From contig NC_068363.1 in assembly GCF_020536995.1 (NCBI RefSeq), positions 1,250,001 through 1,314,000 of the forward strand: DNA of 64,000 bases, given 5' to 3'. Below, piece after piece: positions 1 to 12,139 of the stretch. The position numbers and the translations under genes are program-made. Source of the stretch: Dreissena polymorpha (lineage: Eukaryota; Mollusca; Bivalvia; Myida; Dreissenidae). Below the pieces are notes generated by a model that did not search any database, was not told the origin of the DNA, and was given only the letters and a program-made list of their open reading frames with translations. The stretch's first letter is position 1, and every line of letters starts with the position of its first letter.

Positions 1-710
1 TTTAGTTCTCACTAAGAGGTCACAAGATGGCTTGTGGGTAACGCAAATCTCCCTTTAGGTTTAAGGTTAAAAATAGGGGTCTAGGTCACATGTTGGCAAA
101 ATAAATGTTTGGTTGGACTGTATTTTAGTCATTCATCAAGTAGTTTGAAAATGATTTACCACAAATAGCCAACCGTCTCCCTAGCTGAGTGGGCTAGGTC
201 AAACTTAATAGGTTACAAGTCACTTTTTGGTCACAGTACAGCTTATCCTGGTTGTAAATACACCATTCATTATGAAATAATAATAAAAAACACCATTATG
301 AAATAATGATAAAATACATGACTAATGACCAAATCGAGGAGACAACTTGTCTGTAACACTGGTCTATATACTTCCTGACAATTGAATCTCACACTTAGCC
401 CTTGTTCTTGTAGCTTCAGACCTTGTTCTGACCTTCAATTATTCCAGTTTAAATAATAAATAAGATATGCACGACAGTTCATGATTTACAATTTTATTTA
501 TTTACGTATTATTTACAATTATTAAGACAATTTTTTTATGATATCTGGTTTTCCGATATGAGAGTAGGTAATGTTTACTTCAAACTGGTGTTGTTGTTAT
601 TTTATTCAAGCAACATATTATAGTATGTATAATATGAAGTTTATATTTACGTTAAAATAATTAAAAATTAGTTATTTTTATGCTAGTTGTCAATATATTA
701 ATGACCATTT
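1..710. other. No gene recognised
   Basis: AT-rich noncoding sequence. I see no convincing exon, tandem array or element end before the repeat that begins near 711. Confidence 0.5.
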
Positions 711-730
711 TATTAGCTCATCTATTTTTA

Positions 731-1455
731 TGCCCCCTCGAAGAAGAGGGGGTATATTGCTTTGCTCATGTCGGTCGGTCGGTAGGTCGGTCAGTCCGTC
801 CACCAGGTCGTTGTCAGACGATAACTCAAGAACGCTTGGGCCTAGGATCATGAAACTTCATAGGTACATTGATCATGACTTGCAGATGACCCCTATTGAT
901 TTTGAGGTCACTAGGTCAAAAGTCAAGGTCAGGGTGACCCGAAATAGTAAAATGGTTTCCGTATGATAACTCAAGAACGCATACGCCTAGGATCATGAAA
1001 CTTCATGGGTAGATTGATCAGGACTCGCAGATGACCCCTATTGATTTTCAGGTCACTAGGTCAAAGGTCAAGGTCACGGTGACCCGAAATAGTAAAATGA
1101 TTTTCGGATGATAACTCAAGAACGCATATGCCTAGGATCATGAAACTTCATAGGTAGATTGATCATGACTCGCAGATGACCCCTATTGATTTTGAGGTCA
1201 CAAGGTCAAAGGTCAGGGTCATGGTTACCCGAAATAGTAAAATGATTTTCGGATGATAACTCAAGAACGCTTTTGCCTAGGATCATGGCACTTCATAGGT
1301 ACATTGATCGTGACTTGCAGATGACCCCTATTGATTTTCAGGTTACTAGGTCAAAGGTCAAGGTCACAGTGACAAAAGTTGTATTCACACAATGGCTGCC
1401 AGTACAACGGACAGCCCATATGGGGGGCATGCATGTTTTACAAACAGCCCTTGTT
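731..1455 (+). repeat. Family a tandem-core repeat, 145-bp units
   Basis: Begins TGCCCCCTCGAAGAAGAGGG, a 5' hairpin, then a GTCGGTCG simple repeat, then four units of about 145 bp starting near 823, 967, 1113 and 1258. It ends GGGGGGCATGCATG, a TGTTT-TAC-AAACA hairpin and CCCTTGTT. The 3' GGGGGCAT is the inverted 5' ATGCCCCC. It interrupts a family b copy, so it is younger than that copy. Confidence 0.85.
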
Positions 1456-2617
1456 TTTTTTTTTAATTATGAGCTATTGTCATCACATTGGCGTTGGCGT
1501 CGGCGTCTGGTTTAGTTTTGCATTTTGGTCCACTTTTCTCATAAAGTATCAATGCTATTGCATTCAAACTTGGTACACTTACTTACTATCATGAGGGGAC
1601 TGGGCAGGCAAAATTAGATAACTCTGGCATACATTTTGACAGAATTATGTGCCCTTTTTATACTTTTTATAGAAAATTCAAAATTTGGTTAAGTTTTGTG
1701 GTTAGGTCCACTTTATTCCTAAATTATCAAAGCTATTGCTTTCATACTTGCGCACTTACTAACTATCATAAGGGGACTGTGCAGGCAAAGTAATGTAACT
1801 CTGACTGGCATTTGACAGAATAATGGCCCCTTTATACTTAGAAAATTGAAAATTTCTTTAAGTTTTGTGTTTTGGTCCACTTTACTCTTTAAGTATCAAA
1901 GCTATTGCTTTCATACTTGGAACACTCGCAAACTATCATATGGGGACTGTACAGGACAAGTTGCATAACTCTGGTTGTCATTTTGACGGAATTATGGCCC
2001 TTTTTTGACTTCGTAACTTGGAATATATGGTTAAATTTTGTGTTTACATCCACTTTATTTCTAAAGTATCAAGGCTATTGCTTTCAAATTTCAAATACTT
2101 TTCATTTTATCATGAGGGTACTGTACCTGGCAAGTTGAATTTTACCTTGACCTTTGATTGACCTTGACTCTCAAGGTCAAATAATTAAATTTTGCTAAAA
2201 TTGCTATGACTTCATTATTTATGATCAGATTTGAGTGATACTTTGACAAAACAACTCTTACCTGACATATTACATTAGACTCCACCCAAACCATCCCCCA
2301 TGCCCCCCCCCCCCCCCCCCCCCCAGAATCCCCCCCCCCCCCCCCCAAAAAAAAAAAGAAAAGTTTTTTTTTTTCATTATTTGTTTTTTAAAGATCATCT
2401 TATAAATGACAACACCCTCACACTATTCCCCCCTACCCCCCCCCCCCCCCGAAATAAAAATAAAAAATAAAATAATATACATATATATTGTTTTTGCAAC
2501 ATGGTTAAAAAACAAAAATATTTATTTTTATTATTTTATTTTTGAAAGACCGTCCAACTATCCCACCCAATGAATCCCCCCCCCCCAAAATTTATTTATT
2601 TATTTTTTTGCATTTTT

Positions 2618-3165
2618 ATGCTCCCCCAAAATTAAAGCATATAGTCGCTGCTTCGTCTGTCCGTGCGTGTGTGTTTCTTTCTGTCCGTCCGTGCACTATT
2701 TTTGCCCGGGCTATTTCTCAGCAACTAATGACCGGAATTCAATGAAACTTTATGGAGAGCTTCACTACCAAGAGGACATGTGCATATTATCAGCCGGTTC
2801 TGGTCGGATGATTTTTCACAAAGTTATGGCCCTTTGAAATTTTCCATTAACTGTACATATAGTGCAATTTTGTGTCCGGGCTATTTCTCAGCAACTAATG
2901 ACCGTAATTCAATGAAACTTTATGGGAAGCTTCACTACCAAAAGGAGAGTTATGACCCTTTGAAATTTTCCATTGTACATATAGTGCAATTCTTGTTTAG
3001 AGAGTTATGGCCCTTTGAAAAATTTTAAGTTGCTAAACCATCCATTGTATTATTTTGTCCAAAGTTATGCCCCTCAAGACGTTTCCTTTTATCTGAATAT
3101 ATTGTGCAATATTGTGACAAAAAAAACCTCTGGGGAGCATCACCCGTCTCCGACGGTTTCTTGTT
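2618..3165 (+). repeat. Family e tandem-core repeat nested in family b
   Basis: Starts ATGCTCCCCCAAAATTAAAG, has a GTCCGTGCG-type simple repeat and two to three units with TTTCTCAGCAACTAATGACC. It ends GGGGAGCAT (the inverted 5' motif), a CCGTC-TCC-GACGG hairpin and TTTCTTGTT. The family b sequence continues on both sides. Confidence 0.75.
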
Positions 3166-3333
3166 ATTTCTTATGTTTGGAATATAATGTAATAAATGAC
3201 CACACCCCCACACTGGACACCCCTCTCCGACCCACCACTCCATCTTTTTTGATTGAAGTATTGAGATAGGTCCCTTCACCTTTAAAAAGAAAAATAGATG
3301 AGCGGTCTGCACCCGCAAGGCAGTGCTCTTGTT

Positions 3334-4412
3334 ATACATTAGTGTTCCTTATTCAATAATTTTCATATTTTAGGCAACAAGGAAACTGAAGAAACTAGTG
3401 ATAAAGCAGACTGAGATGTCAACTCTCTTCATTTGAAAAACTGTCTGTGATAAGGGGAAAGCGCGAATGAAACATTAGTTGGATGGATGTAAATTGACTG
3501 TTACTACCTTAAGATGTCAGAAGTGCATGGAGTATCCAAGTAACTGTTCATGTCATGTTTTAATGGCTTGCTTTTGCATGTAGCAAGCTGTTGTTGATAG
3601 TTGGAGAATTAGTTGATAGTTTTGAGTTTTTAACTTATTCAGTCTGGTTTAACTGCTGTGTCTTCACATGCAAACATTACACAGTGTGACAAATAATAAA
3701 CTGTAGCAACTATCGGGTACCACATTGTGCTTCTAGGAATATGTCCTTTTGTGTGATTTAATTTTCAAACTTGATATGTATTTAATATTAATTCTAGGTC
3801 ATTATATTATCATAAAAAAAAGCTTAGAGCAAATAGTTGTTTGCAACGAAAGAATGGTGAGTTATTCTTATTATCTTTGTTTTGAATATTAAAGTTAAAA
3901 ATCTAAAATCTCCTCAGGTTATCAAAGTAACTTAAGTCTAACTGTATTAACAACAATGTATGCACCTCTTTGTTCCGAGATATTGTTCTGATGATCTAGA
4001 TACTTGTTCATGTATATACTAAACTTGGAACAATAATCAGTGTTGAAGTCACACAACATCCATATTTTAATTCCGCATTAGATTGGTTTTGCCTGCATGT
4101 ATTAGTTAAAGGAATTGCATCCATAAAATATGACAATGGCCTGGTCTACTGACTCCTGTTTCCAATAGAGTATCTGGAACTAAATGTCCCTGACACATGT
4201 TCTAAACAGGACTCTATAAAGTGCCATGATTTGAAGTTACTTGTTGGGTTGCAGTTGGTCTGTCTGAGACATGGAACATTTTCTTTTAGGTTCTGAAGTC
4301 TGTTAACTGTCATGACTGCTTTGAACCCTTTGTTTCCAATAAAGATGTTTTCATTCCAATACAGTTAAATGGTTGGAACAGTGTTTTCTGATTGGAAAAT
4401 TTTATAATTATT
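3334..4412. other. No gene recognised
   Basis: AT-rich unique-looking sequence. No exon with good splice sites and no repeat that I can name. Confidence 0.45.
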
Positions 4413-4800
4413 TTTTTTACCACCGGATCTTTGGCTCGACTATTTTATATGAAATATATATAGTGGAGCTATCCTACTCCCCCGGTGTCTGCGTGAGCGT
4501 TAGCGTTGGAATGTTAAAGTTGGCGTACCACCTCAAATCTTTTTCGAAGGCGATGGGCTCGATGTAGTAGCGGTGATTGTCCCACTCACACTTGATCAGG
4601 CCGGCGGATGATAAATTACTGGGCTTTCGTCAACTTTTGAATTTGAAAAAAATGACGTTGGAAAATCCTCATTTCCTGGGCTCAGATTTTTGAAATTTTC
4701 ACATTTTTGTGTTACCGTACCACGTATTCTGTGCAGAAGTATGCCCCCAAATGTTAATTTTACAAGTTGGTGTGCGTTATACATTGATACAACGCTAGTC
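4413..4800 (+). repeat. Possible fragment of another dispersed repeat
   Basis: Contains ATATAGTGGAGCTATCCTAC followed by CCCCGGTGTCTGCGTGAGCG, an opening much like the GGCGTCGGCGTTGGCG start of family b. No second end or tandem units are clear, so this is a weak call. Confidence 0.35.
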
Positions 4801-5697
4801 TGACTGCTAATTTGCTAAAAATTCATTGTGCAATCGTAAATATTCATGATTGGCGCCATGCTTGTTGTTGTTGTATAATGTTAAAGGGGCTATAATTGAC
4901 ATACCTAATAGCGGGTGAGACTACAGGGGAGTTTGTTCTAATGATTTTTTCGAACACTATGATTGTCTTCTTTATGTTTGCTTAGTATGTGTGACCTACA
5001 GCATGTATTTGCTGATTGTGCAAATAAACTGAAACTGCAACCATCATACTGAAAGTACTCTTTCACACTGTATGCGAGTTCGGGAAACCCTTTCTTCTTC
5101 TGATACAGCACTCCTTCTCAATAGAAGAGTTTGTGCTGGTGCCTATTGGTTAAGGGGTGAAAACTATACAAAGGTGCTCAGTTGTTAGTTTAAAATTATT
5201 TTCTGTGTGCTCCTGATATTGGAAAGACATGTTTGTTGTTAGGACTCCAGTAGAATACGAGTGGCTTGCGCTTGCCTTCATCAGTTGATTGACCGTGGTG
5301 AGAAACGTGGGAGACTCTCTAATTATCTCTAATTATGCGACTGAGGAGTTTGCATTAAAGATTTATACATAGAAATCTTGGCAAGAGTTTGTTGGCAAAC
5401 AAATGCAAATATACTAGACTTTACTGGGATCCAACATATCTGATTATAGTGACACTGAACCTGATATCCACGACCGAGTCATTGTTCCCAGCAGACTGGG
5501 AACCATTGCCATCTGTTGTTTGCTTTTAGTTCAGAAAGGTCTCTTGTGTAAACTGTTAATGCTTAATTTTAGACGATGTTTAAAATACATGTAGGAATTT
5601 CTTGTATATTTTGCATAATTCTTTACCAACATGACCCCAATCTATAAACAAAACAGACAACTTTATCAAGCATTTTTTTGTAAAACTTATGTTCCCT
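4801..5697. other. No gene recognised
   Basis: Mixed-composition noncoding sequence. I see no long open frame and no element ends. Confidence 0.45.
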
Positions 5698-5941
5698 TTT
5701 TATACTTAGAAAATTGAGAATTTGGTTAAGTTTTGTGTTATGTCCACTTTATTCCTAAAGTATCAAATCTATTGCTTTCATACTTGCAACACTTACTAAC
5801 TATAATAAAGGGACTGTGCAAGCCAAGTTATGTAACTCTGACTAGCATTTTTGACAGAATGATGGCCCCTTTTATATTTAGAAAATTGAAAATTTTGTTA
5901 AGTTTTGTGTTTGGTCCACTTTGCTCCTAAAGTATCATAGC
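5698..5941 (+). repeat. Family b core fragment
   Basis: About one and a quarter units of the family b core (ACTTAGAAAATTGA, TATCAAATCTATTGCTTTC, GGGGCCC-type ATGGCCCC). It lacks both termini. Confidence 0.7.
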
Positions 5942-6254
5942 AAGATACCTTATTTTCTTCTTCTCTATACTATGAGGATGACATATTATCTGTCATTCTT
6001 TTTTAGTGTGTTTCTTTGTGCTCTTTATTTCCTTTCTTCCTCTTATTTTCTGTTTATGCCTTGGCATTGATCCGCCGAATCACGCAGCGTCTTAATAAGC
6101 GGCAATATGCCGAAAAGAAATACTTACAAATATTGAATGTATACTATAACACGTGTTAAATAATTGTCAAATTAATGAATATAGGAATTTCAAATTAACA
6201 AATATAAGAAACAGATTTAGAGAATACCCTGATATTTTTATTTATACCCGATTG

Positions 6255-7331
6255 TTATCCCCACGCTTTTTGAAAAAAAGGTGGGGATATTGTGGTGATC
6301 TCCGCCGTCCGTCCGTCTGTCCGTCCGTCTGTCCGTCTGTCCGTCCGTCCTGGCCACTATCTCCTCCTACACTAAAAGCACTAGAACCTTGAAATTTACA
6401 CACATGGTAGCTATGAGCATATGTGCGACGGTGCACTATTTGGAATTTTGATCTGACCCCTGGGTCAAAAGTTATAGGGGTTGGGGTGGGGCCGCGTCAG
6501 AAATTATCACTCATTTTTTTAGGTTATTTTACATTTACTTCTTTATTTCTACACCGATTCACTTCAAATTGATACTGGACCTCACCTATGACAATACGGT
6601 CAATCTCAACCATGCATGGCCCCATTCCCAACCCTGGGGCGCCCCGCCCACATAGGCCACACCCACCAAAAATTTCCATTTACTATAATTTTTTCATTTC
6701 TACACGGATTCACTTCAAATTGATACTGAACTTTTGTTATGACATTAGGGTCAATCTCAACTATGCATGGCCCCAATCCCAACCCTGGGGCGCCCGCCCA
6801 CATAGGCCACACCCACCAAAAAAATCCATTTACTATAAAAAAAATTTAGGTTATTTTACATTAACTTCTTCATTTCTACACTGATTCACTTCAAATTGAT
6901 ACTGAACCTCTCTTATGACAAAACGGTCAAACTCAACTATGCATGGCCCCGTTGCCAACCCTGGGGCGCCACGCCCACATAGACCACACCCGCCCAAAAT
7001 TGCCTTTTACTATAATTTCTTCATTAATACACTGATTCACTTCAAATTGATACTGAACCTCTCTTATGACAATACGGTCAATCTCAACTATGCATGGCCC
7101 CATTACCAACCCTGGGGCACCCCGCCCACATAGGCCACACCCTCCCAAAATTGCCTTTTACTATAACTTCTTTATTTTTACACCCATTCACTTCTAATTG
7201 ATACTGAACTTCTCTTATGACAATACAGTCAATCTCAACTATGCATGGCCCCATGATCAACCCTGGGGCGCCCTTGGGTCAAACATGCGGCGTGGGGATA
7301 CGCGTCGGCCTCTGCCGCGCCATTTCTAGTT
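6255..7331 (+). repeat. Family f tandem-core repeat
   Basis: Starts TATCCCCACGCTTTTTG with a 5' hairpin (AAGGTGGGGAT), then CCGTCCGTCTGTCCGTCC. It has about five units of roughly 145-150 bp with CAATCTCAACTATGCATGGC and CCCACATAGGCCACACC. It ends GCGTGGGGATA (inverted 5' motif), a CGGC-CTCT-GCCG hairpin and TTTCTAGTT. The short repeated open frames on both strands follow from the repeat and are not genes. Confidence 0.8.
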
Positions 7332-8014
7332 TTAACATTTCGTTAGATTCTCTGCATACTTTATACAAAGACATCTTGCCCCAAATGAATGACAACTCGC
7401 ACCAAATGAAATGACATCACACATCAATATATTTTGTCATATATAGAATACTCTTTGTGGGAAAAAATGTATTATATAATAATTTTAACTTTAAAAGAAA
7501 CGCTGAATACACAAAATAAATAAAACATGTAAAAACAAAAAAACTAGAAATTTGTTATTTTCATAATTTATAACAATTGCATACTCAAGATACTAACATT
7601 TTTCATTGAAAGCATATTAAATGGAAAAAATAAAACAGATTTATGAAGAGAATAATTACAATGCTATGTAGGAAAATTATTTTACTGATTTAAAACACAA
7701 TGGTAATAAACAGCAAGCATTGCATATACAAGGCTCAATATTATCAATCATAATAACGATGCAGCATTCAAAACACACATGTTATAATGAGCAAGCATTG
7801 AAAAGACAATTACAAATAATATCAAATATTTTAACATCTATAATAATAATAAAGCATTACAAACACACAGGATGTAATGAGCCATGATTTCTAACACGTC
7901 ATTCGCTTACCAACACAAGGATTCAAACATTTCTAATAATGAGAAACAATAACAATCAAGAAATGTGTTTGTCAGAAACACTATGTCCCCATGTGCGCCG
8001 CTTTGATTTAGTTC
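7332..8014. other. AT-rich spacer with a minus-strand repeat 3' end
   Basis: Mostly A+T-rich with no gene. Near 7956-7990 the minus strand reads GGGGACATAGTGTTT, a GTGTTT...AAACAC hairpin and TTTCTTG, which looks like a detached 3' end of a family h type repeat. Confidence 0.45.
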
Positions 8015-8592
8015 TGCCCCCCTTCGAAGAAGAGGAGGTATATTGCTTTGCTCATGTCGGTCGGTTGGTCTGTCGGTCCGTCCACCAGGTGGTTGTCAGA
8101 CGATAACTCAAGAACGCTTGGGCCTAGGATCATGAAACTTCATAGGTACATTGATCATGACTCGCAGATGACCCCTATTGATTTTGTTGTCACTAGGTCA
8201 AAGGTCAAGGTCAGGGTGACCAGAAATAGTAAAATGTTTTTTGAATGATAACTCAAGAACGCTTTTGCCTAGGATCATGAAACTTTATAGGTAGATTGAT
8301 CATGACTCGCAGATGATCCCTAATGATTTTCAGGTCACTAGGTCAAAGGTCAAGGTCACGGTGACCCGAAATAGTAAAATGATTTTCGGATGATAACTCA
8401 AGAACACATATGCCTAGGATCATGAAACTTCATAGGTAAATTGATCGTGACTTGCAGATGACCCCTATTGATTTTCAGTTCACTAGGTCAAAGGTCAAGG
8501 TCACAGTGACAAAAGTCGTATTCACACAATGGCTGCCAGTACAACGGACAGCCCATATGGGGGGCATGCATGTTTTACAAACAGCCCTTGTT
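8015..8592 (+). repeat. Family a tandem-core repeat
   Basis: Starts TGCCCCCCTTCGAAGAAGAG, then GGTCGGTTGGTC, about three 145-bp units with AACTCAAGAAC and AGGTCAAAGGTCAAGGTCA, and the standard end GCATGCATGTTTTACAAACA plus GCCCTTGTT. It looks complete. Confidence 0.85.
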
Positions 8593-8601
8593 ATTTGCAA
8601 G

Positions 8602-8907
8602 TTATCAGGGATCAGCATTCCTAAATTGTCCCTGCCACACCGTAATAATTGGGGCCTTTCATTATTGATCTCGGTACTTAAATTTAAATTTTGATTTTTA
8701 GGATCTTCAAGAGAAAATGAATCTCCAATGAGTTGCTCAAAATCCACAACTTTACCTGATGGCCGTTATGGCCTGTCAAAGAGAGTCAAGCTTTCTCCTT
8801 CATTTTCATCATTGTCTTGTCGTCCCCTCTTCATCCCAGCCCTTGTTGTAGGGGATGGCTGTCTCCTCTTTCTTCCTGCACCTTTCCCTCTACCTGACAT
8901 GCTTTAA
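8602..8907 (-). pseudogene. Fossil N-terminal protein fragment, family unknown
   Basis: Reading the minus strand from 8907 gives MSGRGKGAGRKRRQPSPTTR, an acidic stretch (DNDENEGESLTLFDRP), then FEQLIGDSFSLED and ending near LGMLIPDNLQ. A basic start, acidic linker and short hydrophobic end recall N-terminal parts of retroelement proteins in invertebrates, but I cannot place the family. The fragment is cut off by family a sequence on both sides and looks broken. Confidence 0.3.
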
Positions 8908-8920
8908 TTTCTAAGGATTC

Positions 8921-9027
8921 TAGGTCAAAGGTCAAGGTCACAGTGACAAAAAACAAATTCGCACAATGGCTGTCACTACAACTGAGAGCCCATATGGGGT
9001 GCATGCATGTTTTACAAACAGCCCTTG
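8921..9027 (+). repeat. Family a 3' end fragment
   Basis: One partial core unit (AGGTCAAAGGTCAAGGTCAC) joined to the family a 3' end GCATGCATGTTTTACAAACA and GCCCTTGT. The 5' part is missing. Confidence 0.75.
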
Positions 9028-9464
9028 TATTTTCTTCCATCATTAAAAAAAAATATTTCAATAAACACATATTTCAAGTATTCCGAATAAAAGTCTTCAT
9101 ATTAAGACATATGAACAGAAAAAAACTGATCTGATTTTCAGTTACGAACTTTTTGCATAAAAAATATAATCAAACATTACAAGATTGTAAGCGCAAAACA
9201 GTCGTATCTTGATATTTAACAAATATCACTGACTACAATAATGCCAATAGAGGTATACATGTATTGGATGAACTTTAAATGAATGTACAATACCTACATT
9301 TATGCAAAATAATTTTGTATTACTGATAAAAATGAATAAAATAGTATTTTTTATCGTACTGAAAAGTTTACAAAAAGTCAGTAACGACCTTTTTGCGCTA
9401 AGCCAGCGATAGGTGCTTGTCATTTACAAAAATGCAAAATCATTAGAAAAAGCAACCCAGCTTC

Positions 9465-10055
9465 TCAAGCACATCCAGCAGCATGAACATTTCCAGTGAC
9501 TTTAGACAAACGAGCCCAAGCACAGAAGTCCTTTTTGTTCTCCTTCTGTGTGAGGATGAAAGGTATGACACATACTTTGACATAGCAATGTGTAATGGTC
9601 CTGTTAATTTCATGGAACATAACAGAATGTACATGTCTATCCGAGTTAAACACTTTTGACTTCAAATGTCGTTTGGCACCAATTGGCTTGCCATCATAAG
9701 TCCTCTGATTATTTAGCACAAGATCATTATATAAATCATTGCCTGAAAAATAGGGAATGAGATATTACATCACTGTTCCATCCACTTTTAATCGATTTCA
9801 CTTCTGGTAACTTCTCAGCTAAAGGGGTCCATGATCTGCTTCACGCTCGTTCTGTTGACAAGTTTCCATGCTGGAAATGCAGAACTTCTGCGGTTGCTTC
9901 CCGATTTCAAAGCTACCAATTACCCTTTCTATCAGTTCTTTCTTCGATTCAGATACAGGCAACCAGTGCCGACGTAAATATTGTCGTAACTTAGCACAAT
10001 TAGCTTTGTTTACATCGAAATCAGTGTTGTCGATCGCTTTCAATTTAGACGCCAT
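9465..10055 (-). pseudogene. SAP-domain and SWIM-associated exons of an eroded YqaJ-type gene
   Basis: The first exon opens at 10055 with MASKLKAIDNTDFDVNKANC and reads into KLRQYLRRHWLPVSESKKEL, which fits a SAP DNA-binding motif. A second exon starts after a TATTTTTCAG acceptor at 9742. It reads VHSVMFHEINRTITHCYVKV and CAWARLSKVTGNVHAAGC, the segment that lies before the SWIM cysteines in SWIM/YqaJ proteins. The frame then ends where CxCMAGLG would be expected. I infer a decayed relative of gene A of the ISL2EU-like elements at 27-39 kb. The donor between the two exons is not clear. Confidence 0.55.
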
Positions 10056-10399
10056 CTTTAATAATTTTGCTCACTGGAAGTAGACGAAAAAGTAACAACA
10101 ACTCTTGTGTATTCTTTTCAAGGGAGAGAAATCATGTTATCGAAAGGGACTATAAGTAACATTCTTTCCAAAATAATTGAAATTAGATAATTGCTCTATC
10201 GGCCATTGTTTATGCTTGGTTGAACCTGATGTCCTCTCTGAGTGTTTTGTACTCATCATGCACGTTCTCAATCTGCAATAAAAATGTATACATGCAGAAT
10301 TAAATGTATAAAACATTTTTAAATAATCTACTGATATTATTTAAATGTATTAAACATTTAAGTTGAAAATTCTCTTTCATACCATAACTAACAATTAAA

Positions 10400-10720
10400 A
10401 AAAACTACCAAGAGGTAGTTACAGGCTGATAAAGAAGGATAGGCTGGTTGATGGGCGCCACATTAGCAGGCTGATTGTGTAGGATAGGTTTGTTGATGGG
10501 CGCTGGAGGGTTGGATAACACAGGCCCATTATTTGGAAAAATAGGGTTAGGTAGGACAGGAGTGCTTGTGATCGGGGGATTAGGAAGCCTATGTAAAGCC
10601 TTCACGAGGGCCGCTCGGGGTAGGGGCGTCGGACTATTACACCCTTACACGCCCTGGTGCACGTGTGATGGTCATTCAGACAACAATTATCAATCACTGA
10701 GTCCCATAAACACAGTGATG
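10400..10720 (-). pseudogene. Proline-rich fragment repeated at 12.14-12.25 kb
   Basis: The minus strand reads ALVKALHRLPNPPITSTPVL and then PAPINKPILHNQPANVAPIN. The part at 10570-10670 (CCTTCACGAGGGCCGCT, TAGGGGCGTC, CACGCCCTGGTG) recurs at 12140-12245. So these are two partial copies of one sequence family, probably a mobile-element protein tail. No full-length frame is present. Confidence 0.4.
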
Positions 10721-10974
10721 TCATAACCATGCCTGAAAACATTGGACCCTAATACATTTTGCAACAAAATTAACATTCAGCTATAATATATTTTACGAGT
10801 GTTTGAACAAAAATAGATAAACTGCTTTCCAGGAAGGTTTGTGATGGCTGGAGTAGGATTTCAATAATATGTTAAACATTGTTTTATTTTAGTCCATATA
10901 ATATTCAAAAAGGAATGTAGTGTTTATGAAATACAAGCAATATTAAACACATTCACCATTAATGTGCAATATTC

Positions 10975-11310
10975 TTTTTGGTAGACGGTGAAACAATAGA
11001 ATACCTTTTCTGGGAGTGTAAACATATTCAAACTCTATGGGACCAATTGACAACATTTCTAGAGAAACAACAATTAAAAGGAAAACTGTCACTTTTAAAT
11101 TGCAGTGGCAATGTAAATACCTTAAACATACCAGAATTTAATAACGCTGTGAACAACATTACTTTATTAATGAAATATTTCATATTCAGCTATATGAACT
11201 GTTTTATAAATCATTCAAACGAAAGATCCAAATTTAAAAAGAAATAGCCCTCAACGATACACTTCAAATATTTGAACAAAAATGGAAACACATAATACTT
11301 TCATAATTTA
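10975..11310 (+). pseudogene. LINE 3' fragment (C-terminal zinc-binding region)
   Basis: Translates to DGETIEYLFWECKHIQTLWD with a following hydrophobic and lysine-rich tail. E-T-x-x-x-L-F-W-x-C-x-H is typical of the C-terminal cysteine/histidine region after the reverse transcriptase in non-LTR elements. Only this end is present, with no reverse transcriptase upstream, so it is a 5'-truncated copy. Confidence 0.6.
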
Positions 11311-11614
11311 GTCCAGTTGTGTGCTACCCCACTTCATGCAACTCATCTTAAGTTTATATTTAATATTTAAAAAAATCTATCACAAACAAAGAAAGCAAAA
11401 ACCCAACAAACCAACAACTTTTAAATCTAAAGAAAACACAAGGTCAAAAAATATGTAAATACTAGCATATCATGTATAATATGTTTGACATTATTACTGA
11501 TACATGATATCACTTTGTTCTTGCTTTCGCACATGTTTACACTGTATGTTTTATATTGAATTAAAAAAATGCATTTAAAGTTGTGACGCAAAAAAAAACT
11601 TCCACTTCAGTTCA
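11311..11614. other. No gene recognised
   Basis: AT-rich sequence. The first part may be the untranslated tail of the LINE fragment. Confidence 0.4.
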
Positions 11615-11908
11615 GTGTCATGTATAGATTGCGGTGCAGATTACACATACGTAGTCTTTTATGCTTTTAGGGTCGCTAATGTTGACACAGTTGCAATGTA
11701 CCCAACGACCACACACATCAAAGATTATCCACGTGCAGGCCCCTTTTGGCTGCGTGCAAGGCAACGCATCACATATGCGGTCAGGGTCATCGGGGCTCTG
11801 GCTGGCAGTACAAATGGCATGCATGACGTACTTCCGCATGGCCAACGCATGATGGTGGCCCAACATATGCGGTTGGACGCCTTCTGTGATTGCTAAGGCG
11901 TTCTGATA
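11615..11908 (-). CDS. PHD-finger exon, parent gene unknown
   Basis: After a minus-strand acceptor (GTATTTTTATCAG) the frame reads NALAITEGVQPHMLGHHHAL and continues to a zinc-binding block. That block has C-x4-C in RICDALPCTQ, then WIIFDVCGRWVHCNCVNI, PKSIKDYVCVICT and a stop. The cysteine, W-V-H and C-x2-C spacing fits a PHD finger. The exon is about 97 codons and open throughout. PHD fingers occur in host chromatin proteins and in ORF1 of some LINEs. The location, among mobile-element fragments, favours the latter, but I cannot decide. Confidence 0.5.
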
Positions 11909-12139
11909 AAAATACACACAGGTACTCAAGAAATGTCAAGATATTCCTTAAGCGACTAAATTTTTTAAAACATCAAAATCAATAGGTTACTCATAGGACA
12001 TATGAGGCAGATTCAAAACACTTTTATTTTACATCTCCATAAATATTGCCAATAAATGTCAATTTCATCAACCAGATAAGATTATATCATGTATGTATCT
12101 AGTTTTACATTGCGTACAAGTTCAGTATCATCAATAAAA

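Larger units (their letters stand above)
711..3333 (+). repeat. Family b tandem-core repeat, composite copy
   Basis: Starts with TTAGCTCATCTATTTT and resumes after an inserted family a copy as GAGCTATTGTCATCAC. The core is several diverged units of about 190 bp, each with TATCAAAGCTATTGCTTTC and GACAGAATTATG, followed by long C runs. It ends in AAATAGATGAGCGGTCTGC, a GCACC...GGTGC-type hairpin and CTCTTGTT. The 3' AATAGATGAGC is the inverted copy of the 5' GCTCATCTATT. Family a (731-1455) and family e (2618-3165) are inserted within it. It is non-coding; the short open frames are incidental. Confidence 0.8.

Noticed and set aside
730-1515. Repeated open frames reading MTPIDFEVTRSKVKV in family a copies (also 8048, 8452, 16702, 18138)
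   Set aside because: They come from the 145-bp tandem unit, recur wherever the unit occurs and lack any start, splice or domain support.
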